This document shows, one piece after another, positions 47,091 to 57,107 of a DNA stretch of 64,000 nucleotides. The notes below the pieces were generated by a model. The model saw nothing but the letters and a program-made list of their open reading frames with translations, searched no databases and was not told the origin of the DNA. This DNA comes from Aquilaria yunnanensis (taxonomy: Eukaryota; Streptophyta; Magnoliopsida; Malvales; Thymelaeaceae). The stretch covers positions 29,734,001 through 29,798,000 of the forward strand of contig CM077597.1 of assembly GCA_039654915.1 (NCBI GenBank). Reading direction: 5' to 3'. The translations under genes and the position numbers were made by a program. Numbering within the stretch: position 1 is the stretch's first letter; every line of letters starts with the position of its first letter.

Positions 47091-50000
47091 TTAGTTCAAA
47101 TGAACACATACCTCAGTTTCTTGATTGCTTTGAACAATGTTCAAATGACTTTTAGTCTTTTTGTGCCCTAGTTGCTTACAGAGATTGCATGTATTTATTT
47201 TGCCCTTCCTTGGCATTTTTCTAGCCTTTGTTGGCTCATGCTCCTCACGTTTCCTCTTTGTTGTAAGTCTTCTAGGCATTTTTTTGACTATTGGGGTGAC
47301 AATGGGTATCAAATTGCTTTTATCCAATCCATTAGGTCTAGTTAAAGGTTGAAAGGAGAATTGGTATGTAGCTTTATATTTGTCCTTCTTGTACCAATCT
47401 GATAGTAGTCTTCAAGATTGTGGCCCGAGTTATAAATGCAAGTTATTCCATAAGAGCATAAAATTCCAGATGTCCTAGCTTCCACATGTCTAGCTTCTTT
47501 TATCCAACTTCACAGCAAATTTTTCCATCCCTAAGCTGACTTCAAAGCCATCTTCATCATTCTAAACAATGTCCTATTGTATATGATCTTTCACTTGTTT
47601 GGCCAACTTTGCTAACACTGTCTTCCTATAGTGATCAATCCAGACTTGTGATTCTCTATACTTCTCCCCAAATATATGCATGATATATCTCCTAATATCC
47701 TCTAGCATAGAATAAATTGTGTTACGGCCCTCCTAGTGGGAAGCTCAACTCAGGGAGTTAAATTGATTAAATTCCTAGTTTAATGCCTTATTTTAAGTTA
47801 ACTAGGCAAGATCAAGTAGGTTAGGCAAGATTTACTAGTTTTTGAGAAGTTTATGGCACCAAAAGATGTTAAAGGGTGAAATGGTAATTTTGAATCTTGA
47901 GGTGTCAGGCCAAGTCCCAAGAGTTAAAAACATGTTTTAAAACCCAACTATTGCTTAAAACCCAAAAATTTGCTTAAGTGCTTAAGGTTTGATTAAGGTT
48001 TAACCTTAGGTTACTATTTAGGGAAGGGGGCTTTTTGTCAACTTAAAAGAAGTTTTAGGGTTATTTGAGTTAAAGGCTTATAACTTATATAAGAATGGGC
48101 TTGTAGCTGCCATTGTTCATCCTTTCTTTTCCAAGCCCGAGTTCACCCTTGCCCTTTCTATATCTTCTTCAATTCTTACTCAAAATCAAGAGCTTTTTGT
48201 GGAATTTAAAGGCCTCAAGGGTACACGAGCTTTGGCAAGCAATTTCAAGCTTGTTTGTTGGTTTGGAAAGTTATTTTCACATTTTTCTTGCTTGAGCTGG
48301 GTTTGAATGTGAGGTAACATGATTTTTCTTGTTGATTTTTTGTTTGTTTGGTGTTTTAAGGCATGAGTTTGCTTAGTTTGTGTTAATTTGATGCCATTTG
48401 CTTTGGTTTGCTTAGACCTAGGTAAATCTTAAAGGAACCTTGTTTTCAATGAAGAATTGCTTGATCCTTTCTTGTTACTTGAAAGTAAGGTAAAAGATTT
48501 AAGGTTCTATGCTTAATTAATGTTATTGGAGTGTTGTTGCTTGTTGGAAACAATTAGTTTTGACTATAGCATTGGTAAGTGGGCAAGGTCGTTCATGGTG
48601 GACTAAGTGCATGTTTGAGCTTGGTATGATGTTGTGATGCATCATAAGTGTGTTTATAATCGTGCATTGTGGCCTATGCAACATGTTTTACATGTATGAA
48701 GAGTTATAAGCCATTCAAATCATGTTTGGTATGCTTGGGAGGCCTTCCAAGGTGCTTAAAGCACAAGTTGGCAAAAACTGGGCACAAAAGGGTTAAGGAT
48801 GTGCCGCCAAGGCCTCGTGAAATAACCAGAGAGTTATATACTATGGGGACACATCGCCAAGGTTAGGGACACGTTGCCATAGGCTTGTTCCCTAACATAA
48901 CCAACTTTTGCTAGGGGGTTCTGAGGGAGGGCTTAAGGGGTGCTTTGGGTGCCTAAGAGTCTAGGTGTTCCAGTGGTACTTTGAGACCTTTTGAACTTCT
49001 TTGGAACCTAGGAGTTTCTTATAGTTTTTGTGGCCACCTAAGCTACCCACAAGAAACCTAGAATTAATGGCCATGGTGTTGCACCATTAGCTTGGGTACA
49101 AGGTTTAGTACCATCGAGGACCTAGCCATACCTTCGAGCGTGAGGTTTTGGTGTGGAAACCTTAGTACACCTAGTTGGTTCCTCAAAACCTAGTTGAAAT
49201 TGGTCCAATCATAGTGCCCCTGGACAACATAAAAGAGGTTCAACTAGTGATGAAATTCATTAGTCAGGCCAGTAAGCAATGCTTGCTAATAGACAAGGCT
49301 TTGCCTTGTAGTTTAAGGATTAGGTAGAGGACAAGTCCCAAGGGACTAAAACTCTATATGCATAGGTTTAGTCTCATGTTGTATGAGCTCATAGTAGAAT
49401 GCTAATGATTATATATGTATTGTCCTTAGTATTTTTCCTTGCAGGTGAAGGTCCTTACTGAGAATTATAAATTCTCACTCCCTTATCTTATGTTGTGTAG
49501 ATTTTAATGTAGTTGAACTCTCACTCCCTTATCTTATGTTGTGTAGATTTTAATGTAGTTGAGCCCAATAATCACTGAGGGTTGTCATGGTAGTCTTTTT
49601 TTCTAGGTACAATATTATGTGAATCCCTGTAAGGTTTCTTACTAACTATAGTTTTCTTGGCCTTAGTGGTTAGTAAAGCACGTGGATGACTTTTAAGGCT
49701 CACCACCAAGACTGCATCTAAGGTGGGAGTTAAATGGAAAGATCTCAGTAGGAAAGCCTTTTCTACATTGTATGCACTAGTTGCCTTTTTTTTGTGTACA
49801 ATTATAGTGAAAGGTTCTAAGGTTGCCTGTGGGTGATGGGCATAGTTTTCTTTTGTTGGATGCCTTTACATGGTTATTATGTGTAATTATATTGACATAA
49901 ATGATGGATTGCTATGCTTTGACTTATTTGAACCTTGGTTTCTATGGAAAATGCCTAGGCTATGTGAATGTCTTATGTTTTTCCACTAATGTGAGTCAAA

Positions 50001-52000
50001 GCAAACCTGTGTGCATACTTGCATTTCAAGGCTAATTAACTAGTGACATGAAGTTTTAACAAGGGTGCACATAAGTAACTAGCCAATTGCAACCAACATG
50101 AGACCTGCTTTCACAGGTTTCTTAGGCAGGGCTATGAGGGGCCATGTCAGATTGGCCTATATCTTGCTGGCAGGACATGTTCAACACCATTGAAGGCTTT
50201 ACATATGTTGTTCTAGTTGAAATCACACTTGATCTCCTTGTTAAGAAAAGCCTTGCACCAATGTCTGGGATCTATTCTTAACACATCTTTTCTTGCATTT
50301 GGTGCATACGCCTCAATTTTTTCCAAGCAATTCTAGAACTGACTCAAGTAGGTGATATTTGCGGCTGCCCAGAACAGCCCTTTGAAGACATCACCAGGAT
50401 ACTTGTGCCCTAAGTTGGCATAAATATGATGTGCATACCTTCTATGTTCTACATTAAGAACCAGAGATTCAATTGCTTGTAACAGTCTCTGCAAACAATC
50501 AGTTGTTCAATTACTAACATGACATAAGAAACCAATTAAAACAACTAAGATACCAATAGAAATTATCTTCTGCTGGTCACTTATGATTGCCCATGTAAAT
50601 TGATCCCCTATATTCAAATTAGCAAACAATCTTTCAAAGAACCATGTCCAAGAGTATCTATTGTTAACCTCCACTACTACCCATGCAATTGGGAACATTC
50701 CATCATTAGCATGCTTCCCAATTGCACTGAGTAACTCTCCTTTGACAAGTCCCTTTAAAAAGCAACCATCAAGTCCAATCAAATGCCTACAACCAGCCAG
50801 GTAAACCTTCTTATAGGCATCAAAATAGATGTACATCTTCTTGAAGATACCACAAGGCATATTTACTATTGAAAACTCAATAGTTGTCCTTTGATTAGAC
50901 ATCAATATCTCACCTACATAGTCTCCCAACATACTATACTCAAGCTTATAATTGCCTTCTATGTCATGTCTCACTAATTCCCTAACCCTCTTAATCATTC
51001 TAACACTTATATGAAGCTTCAGTTCATCCTTAACTTTTTGTTGGAATTGCTTGATTCTTATCTCTAGTTCATCTCTAAGTGTCTTCTAAAACTTACAAGC
51101 AATCCACTTAGTTGAAACAAGCTTTAGATTATACTTCTTCCAATAATTGTGATCCAACCTCATGCTCTTAATCTGCATACACTTAAATGATTTTTTTGTA
51201 TGACACCCACATATGAAATGGGCAATTTGGTGTAGACCTAAGCTCAAGCATTTTGCTATCATTTGCTTTCCACAAAACATCTTTATGGATTTGAACTACA
51301 TATTTGATTATAGCAGGCTTGAAAGCCCTTACTATCATTAAACCTCAAGCCAATCTGGAAAACAACTACATCAATAGTGGGATTGTATTTAGGGTAAGTA
51401 CTCCTCCAGAGTCTCACATGCTCCTCTATCCCTACTCCACCATCTGAATCCTATTCACTAGGATCATCAGAGTCAATGCATTCTGTCTTATTTGAATCAC
51501 TTCCTCCATTTCAACCTTCTACATCCTCTTCATCTAATTCAATTTCACTATCAAACTGTATTGCTCCTCACCATCTAGCTTGAAGTCCTCATCTAACTCA
51601 AACTTTGAGCCTTCTGTTTCTTTAACATCTTTATTCAATTGCCAATCCTTTTGTCTCACTTGGCAATCCTTCTCATTTTCATCCTTTATATTATTAGCTA
51701 TATTTGCTTTCTCATTAGCTCCCACTTCAGCAACAACCACAAGACCCTTTGTTGATGACTATCAAACTTCAACATGGTAGCCAATCGAACCTCAGTCATG
51801 ATAATGTTTGACATACAAGTGCAACTACCTCTTCCTGTACAGAAGCTCCAAAGCCTAAAGCTACAACAACTGAATCTTCATCATAAATTAACCTCACATT
51901 ATCATGTACTCTAATAACTCACCAGGCCTTTTGGAAGTACACTGACTTCACATTCTTAATGCCTCTTCTCCTCATGAATTTCATAAAACCAACCCAACTA
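47091..52000 (-). pseudogene. MuDR-type MULE transposase, broken
   Basis: Minus-strand blocks in the order of a MuDR transposase. N-terminal: an acidic region (51740-51534), FQIGLRFNDSKGF near 51340, and S-T-K-W-I-A at about 51100. DDE core: D-A-Y-K-K then CRHLIGLDGCFLKG and I-A-W-V-V-V-E-V (50998-50560), then I-S-D-Q-Q-K, then V-E-H-R-R-Y-A-H-H-I-Y at about 50420. C-terminal: NNICKAFNG near 50180, FEVSLGMEKFAVKLDKR near 47490 with a degraded SWIM zinc finger, and K-R-K-R basic repeats. A zinc knuckle at 47200-47180 (CNLCKQLGHKK) has its last Cys replaced. The two DDE aspartates are visible. Stops and frameshifts are frequent and a solo LTR (47720-50149) splits the gene, so it is dead. A MULE-like terminus lies at 52848. 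Confidence 0.85.
47720..50149 (+). mobile_element. Solo LTR (probably Ty3-type), 2.43 kb, in the MULE
   Basis: TGTTACGGCCCTCC...GGCCATGTCA, TG...CA bounded, flanked by AATTG (47715-47719) and GATTG (50150-50154), a near-TSD. MULE transposase sequence continues on both sides, which fixes the insertion limits well. Internal wording (ttgcaggtgaaggtccttactgag, ctcactccc) resembles the 3' part of plant Ty3 LTRs and of the element at 3623-17934. A 60-bp segment (aactctcactcccttatcttatg...) is directly duplicated at about 49460-49560. Orientation was inferred from that wording only. Confidence 0.65.
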
Positions 52001-52699
52001 GGCTAATAATCATACCCTACATAACCTTGTTTTTTCCCCCTCATATCTGAACGAAAAATACCAAAATTTACCACCAACATGAAGAATGTATTTGAAAAGA
52101 AACTTATTCTCATCATCAGATAACCAACATTCATGATCAAACAAAGGTCGGAAGTATGATCATTCATACAAAACTCAAAATCATGTTTCCTTTGTGCAAC
52201 CACATAACAAAACAACAAACAAACAACCCATTTCAGAATCAATAACAAGAAACCAACATACAACTAAAAAACCTCAATCAAATGAAAGAAATCAAACCCT
52301 ATAGCAACCACTGAGACCCATAAAGAAACCAACAACGTGAACTCTCTTAAACAACAATATTTATTATTTTTTAACATCTCAAAATCAATGAATACGCTCA
52401 ATTTCATCACACGCCAACCACAAAGCACAATTTCTTCTTTTTCCAACATGCCTTACCTATCTGCATCTTTTTTGCCTTCCCCTAGATCAACCATGATCAC
52501 CAAACCACTACGATCTCACCAACCAAACGCATGATTTACTTTTACCTCTAGACAAAGATACTTCACAAAACTAGATTAAGGCCTTTTCCTTTAGCAGAAT
52601 TGTTGTTGCAGAGAGTGCAATACTTTAGCTTCTGTTTTTTACGGGATAAAAATGTCATGTCACTGTATAGGTAACACCATGAAGTCACACAATCACACA

Positions 52700-52848
52700 T
52701 CCGTTTACACGTCAACGTGGTTAACTTCTCAATGCTTACTTCAGAACCAACTACTAACTTTAATTATGACATTAGAACGTCCAAAAACTTCAACGACCAA
52801 ATAGGTCCAAGCCCATAACTTCAGTGAGCTTTTTGGTAATTTTCCCCC
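52700..52848 (-). mobile_element. Terminus of the MuDR-like element
   Basis: On the minus strand the end reads GGGGGAAAATTACCAAAAAG followed by ctcactgaagttatgggc, a sequence style typical of plant MULE termini. Outside it, the next plus-strand bases AATATTAAT would be one TSD copy. The inserted-into sequence at 52849 onward is LINE ORF2. The opposite terminus was not found. Confidence 0.5.
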
Positions 52849-53770
52849 AATATTAATGTTTCTAGCCATCTTAAGCCTTTCCATACAAGCTAGGCTTTCC
52901 CCATGGAATGCTCGCCAGGCGTATCTGCCTTGTCGCCAGCACTGCCACCACTTCCCTTCAGCAATCTTGGATGACTGTCCTAACCCCCAAGCTTCCAAAC
53001 TCTCCTATTACAATGTCCCAATTTAGCTTATAACAACTATGTGAAGCGCGCATACAACCCGCTATCTTACGAATCGAGTAGATTAGGTTCTGTTGCAGGG
53101 TAATGTCATTCAACTTCTTATAACACTGCCACAAAAGAGTCTTCAAAAATTGGCAAGGCTTGCTATGCAGTAAATCATTTTGGTGATGCCAAATTACTAC
53201 TCCTATAGCTACAAAGTCAGACCATTCTTCTTTTTTCATGCTCTCCAACACCTACACAGCCACTCACACATTTGGTCCCCACCAAAGTTCGTCATGAAGA
53301 AATCTCTTAGCATTCTAGGCCGCTATTGTGAGGGGGCAATCTCAGAACACATGCAATGACATTTTGTTGCCTGTGCACAAATAGGGAAAAAGGTATCCAC
53401 AACAACTTTCATTAATGCCAAATTAACTTATGTTAGTAGGACATTATGTGCCACTCTCCAAAGAAAAACTTGGAGCTTTTGAGGACCATTTAATTTCCAG
53501 ATCTTTTTCCACAAACAATCATTCTCCTCATTAGCTTGTCAAGCTCTCCATAGGTGCTTCATATATACATTATACCCACTTCTAACTGAATAAATACCAT
53601 TATTTCTAAAATGCTAGACAAGTGCATCATTGTGTGGACTGGGCAACAGAAGGAGCCTTCAAATTCACTCAACAAATGTGACACTAAAAGGTTGTTGCAA
53701 AAGGCAAAGGTTCTAAGCCTTCTGGTGATCATAGAAAAGCTTATCCATAGAGGTCTTTAGGTGCCAAACC
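52849..53770 (-). pseudogene. LINE ORF2 C-terminal relic (zf-RVT and RNase H-like)
   Basis: Minus strand near 53520-53450 reads LWKKIWKLNGPQKLQVFLWR, the zf-RVT region that follows RT in plant L1 LINEs. Then come a Cys-rich degraded zinc-binding patch (I-C-A-Q-A...C-H-C) and a W-H-H-Q-N-D block (about 53180). An RNase H start follows at about 53020 (K-L-N-W-D then G-S-L-G-V-R-T-V-I-Q-D). An A-C-M-E-R-L-K-M-A-R block is at 52890-52860. It ends where the MULE terminus starts, so the MULE inserted into it. Stops and frame changes are many. The RT domain itself would lie above 53770 but is replaced by the LTR-like sequence there. Confidence 0.72.
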
Positions 53771-54746
53771 CCCCTAAGGTGTGTGTAACAACCCTAAAAA
53801 TTTATTAAGTACAGTGTGTTTAGGTTAATTGTAGAGGCATCAAGTTAAAACAAAAAAAAAAGCATTAAAGTTGACCGGTTATTAAAGGGGTAGGAAGAAG
53901 TAAAAAAAAAAAAAAAAGAAAAGAGAAAAAGAGAGTTAGATATGCAGTAGGAGATGGCTAAACTAATATATATACCATTGTGAAAAAATAGGGTTTAGTT
54001 TCTTCACTCTTGCACCATTATGGTTCTTTTCAAGAAGGGGAAGAAGTAAGAATTGAAGATAAAGGCTAAGTTTAGGATTTTCTTCTTCAAAAGAGTAAAT
54101 TTGGTGAATTCTAATTTACTGTTCTCTTGTATATCATGTCAAAGATATATATGTAAATTCAATAAAAAATAATATTATTTGGGATGGATTTTGATAGATT
54201 TTAGAAATTGGAAGAGAGATAATTGATGGTTGGAATTGTTTAGAATAAATTAGGGACAAGTTTGATGAGATTCACGATAGTTAATGTTTGAGTTCAGGGA
54301 GTTACAAGAGGTCTTGAAAGAAGAAACGAAGAATTCATGTTATGGGCAAGAATTAGGATAATGATGATGTAGGTCCCTAATGTTTAGAGCTGAGTGAATC
54401 TAGTTCTTATAGTTAAAAATGTTATAATTTGGACACTTCAAGTTTAGTGCTGAAAAGAAGTATTGGGTTATTGACAGTATTGATCGTTGGGCATTGAACA
54501 TGAGTTCAAAGAGTCCTTATACTTCAGAAATATTCAATTAGGTCATTAACAAAGAATAATTTTATGTTACTTCTTAAATTTATTTGATTTTGACATAGGC
54601 TTTTATATAATTATTTTAGGTGACTAAATTATTATTTTGGGAGTTAAAAAGTTACAATTTGAGATAAGTGGCCGTCCACCATTCTAAACTTAAATTATTA
54701 TTTTGCTATCTGGATTATTGATTTTAAAGCACTGGATTATATTAAA

Positions 54747-55097
54747 GGGTAAATATCTTCAGTTGTCCTAAAACTATGTTCATGTTGCTTAATCATCCCC
54801 AAACTATCATGTGTTGCACCACTCATCCTGAAACTATTTAATTGTTGCTATTTCGTCCTACTGTAAACTAAACCGTTAAATATGGAAGGAAAAGTAGTGT
54901 CACATCAGCGGCCGCATCATTTTTCCATGCCACATTAGTGGCCACATCATTTTTCCATCCATATTTAATGGTTTAGTTGACGGCAGGACGAAATAGCAAT
55001 AATTAAATTGTTTCAGGACAAGTGGTGCAACAAATGATAGTTTAGGGATGATTAAGCAACATGGGCGTAGTTTAGGGACAATTGAAAATATTTACCC
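54747..55097. mobile_element. MULE-type MITE with perfect 9-bp TSD
   Basis: 351 bp with terminal inverted repeats of about 140 bp (left GGGTAAATATCTTCAGTTG, right reverse complement GGGTAAATATTTTCAATTG). The exact duplication TATATTAAA lies at 54738-54746 and 55098-55106. The short centre contains two copies of (g)ccacatcatttttccat. The inverted halves would fold into a long hairpin if transcribed. Confidence 0.9.
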
Positions 55098-55540
55098 TAT
55101 ATTAAACTATAGTTCTATGAAACTTTGGTTTTAAAGTATGAATGTTTAATTCTTGGACTTCTTTTGTGGATTACATCTTTATTATTTGAAAGTTTATTCT
55201 AAAGTTTTGTTGTTTAAATATTTTGGTAATAATTACTTGTGTGTTATGTATGTTTCTAAGTACGTAATTTGTGTTTTAATGATTATGGAATCAAGCAGTT
55301 TTATTTATGCTATTACGACAATATTATTTTTTGATTTTTATGGACCATCGGATTCTGAAAGTTCATGGATCTGAATATATATATTTTCACTTTGTTTTAG
55401 TGGGTCTTGGTTCTGTACTCGACTACTGGGAAAGTGTAGTTCATGACCTTTCTTATAGGGTATTATGTAAGTATGAAGCGCAGTGCACTGTTCAGGACTA
55501 GTCCTTCTGAGCGCTCAATGGACAGCGATTCTTAGTCGGT

Positions 55541-55730
55541 CTATAACGTACTATAGTGGTTAAATGTAGTTAATATGACATGACGTACTACAACGGTTAA
55601 GCGTAGCTATTTTGACATGACATACTATAGCAGTTAAGTATAGTTATTCTGACATAACGTACTATAGCTGCTAAGTATAGTTATACTGACATGACGTACT
55701 ACAGCAATTAAGTATAGTCATAGTGATCAC
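55541..55730. repeat. 37-bp tandem repeat, five copies
   Basis: Core acgtactatagc-gttaagtatagtta-t-tgacatga repeats with about 37-bp spacing (cores near 55546, 55583, 55620, 55657, 55694). Copies are diverged at several positions. Confidence 0.85.
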
Positions 55731-56698
55731 CCCACTTACTATGTTAAAAAATACTATGTTTTGTTATCTATGTTAAACTGCTAGGTTTTGACTAATGATT
55801 TTAGATATGGATTTCACATTTTTTTGTCTTGTTTTATGCTAAAGTTAATTGTATTTGTTTCTAGCACCTAAATAACTTTTTTATTTTTATGAGTATGAAT
55901 TTTCTATAAAGATGAATATTTTAAATTATTTATATTTTTATTACATTTTATTATTTATATTGAATTTATGATCTTTTCAACAAGATTTTTTTCTACTCGA
56001 TCCCTATGTTATATATATTTTATAAACTGTTTTTATATTTTACGGAATGGTGGACATCCCACAGCTTACTAGGCATTCGTGCTTACTTATTCTTTTCCCA
56101 CTCATGTAGATAGTAGGAAATACAAAGTTAGTTAGTTGGGGAGTGACTACAAGAGCTCAAGGGTTAAGATAGTATTAAAGTGAGATGTAATGGACACTCT
56201 TAGCCTAGAGATATTATGTATGAGATTTTAAGTTGTAGTTGCTTTGCCATACGATATCAAATGTCAAGTAATAAGTTTGGATTTTGAGTTATGGTCTTTT
56301 GGTTTTATTTGTAATATTTGTAGCCTTATATGTTCGAGAGAATTTTTATTTCTTTGAGTATGCGGCGTGTTATCATCCCAAAACTCCTGGGGTAGGTTTT
56401 GAGGCATTTGTAAATGCATAAACAGATAGCTATAAAAAATTTTAATATGTAGCTAGTAGAGATTAACAAGATCATAGTAGTACTATTAGATATTAATTTT
56501 TTAAAAGAAATCTAATTTGAAATGTTTGGTAACTATCTTCAAATAAAATTAGGATTAATTACTGATACCTACACAAGAATAAAACTTGTATAGGATGGGC
56601 TAACATGTAAGCCCAGACAAAAGAGAGTTCCAGATGGTTTTTGTGAATTTACCCAATTGCCCTTATTTAAACTATTTGTTATTCATTTAATACGATTT

Positions 56699-56905
56699 GT
56701 AACCGTCTTTCTCACCTCATTTTTCTTCTCCCTCAGCTCGCGATCGGGTGTGATCTCACCGGCATGGCTGAATTTCGTATATGACGATGACGGTGATTAG
56801 TAACCATTTTTCTAACCTCATGATTATTCTCTTTAGCTCATGATCAAGTCTAATCTAACTAGCAAGGCTGATTTTCATGCATGACGTTGGATCATTATCT
56901 TCTTA
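56699..56905. repeat. Degenerate 111-bp duplication
   Basis: Two successive units start gtaacc-t-tttct-acctcat and both contain ctcatgatc/ctcgcgatc, aaggctga/atggctga and atgacg. They lie about 200-400 bp upstream of the FAR1-like start codon and may be duplicated 5' leader sequence. Confidence 0.55.
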
Positions 56906-57107
56906 TTCAATTTTTAAGAGCATTAAGGTCATTGTTAGCTTTTGATCTATTCTGATTTAACCGCCATTCTTGGTGTTGCTTCTATTCTGATTTTTATTGT
57001 GTTTTTCATTTTTTTATTCATTTTCATTTTACATATTTTCGGATCTAATCTGTTTTTTCTAATTTGAGATTTTTGTTTCGTTTAACAAGTGATTATTGTT
57101 TGATTCA

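Larger units (their letters stand above)
53784..56375 (+). mobile_element. Probable solo LTR (Ty3-like), 2.6 kb
   Basis: Starts TGTAACAACCCTAAAAATT and a possible end is GCGTGTTATCA at 56375. A block near 56055-56110 (cacagcttactaggcattcgtgct... cactcatgtag) resembles the 3' part of Tekay/Del-type LTRs. It contains a MULE-type MITE and a 37-bp tandem repeat. No TSD (gtgtg versus tccca) and no PBS, so the boundaries are tentative. Confidence 0.45.
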
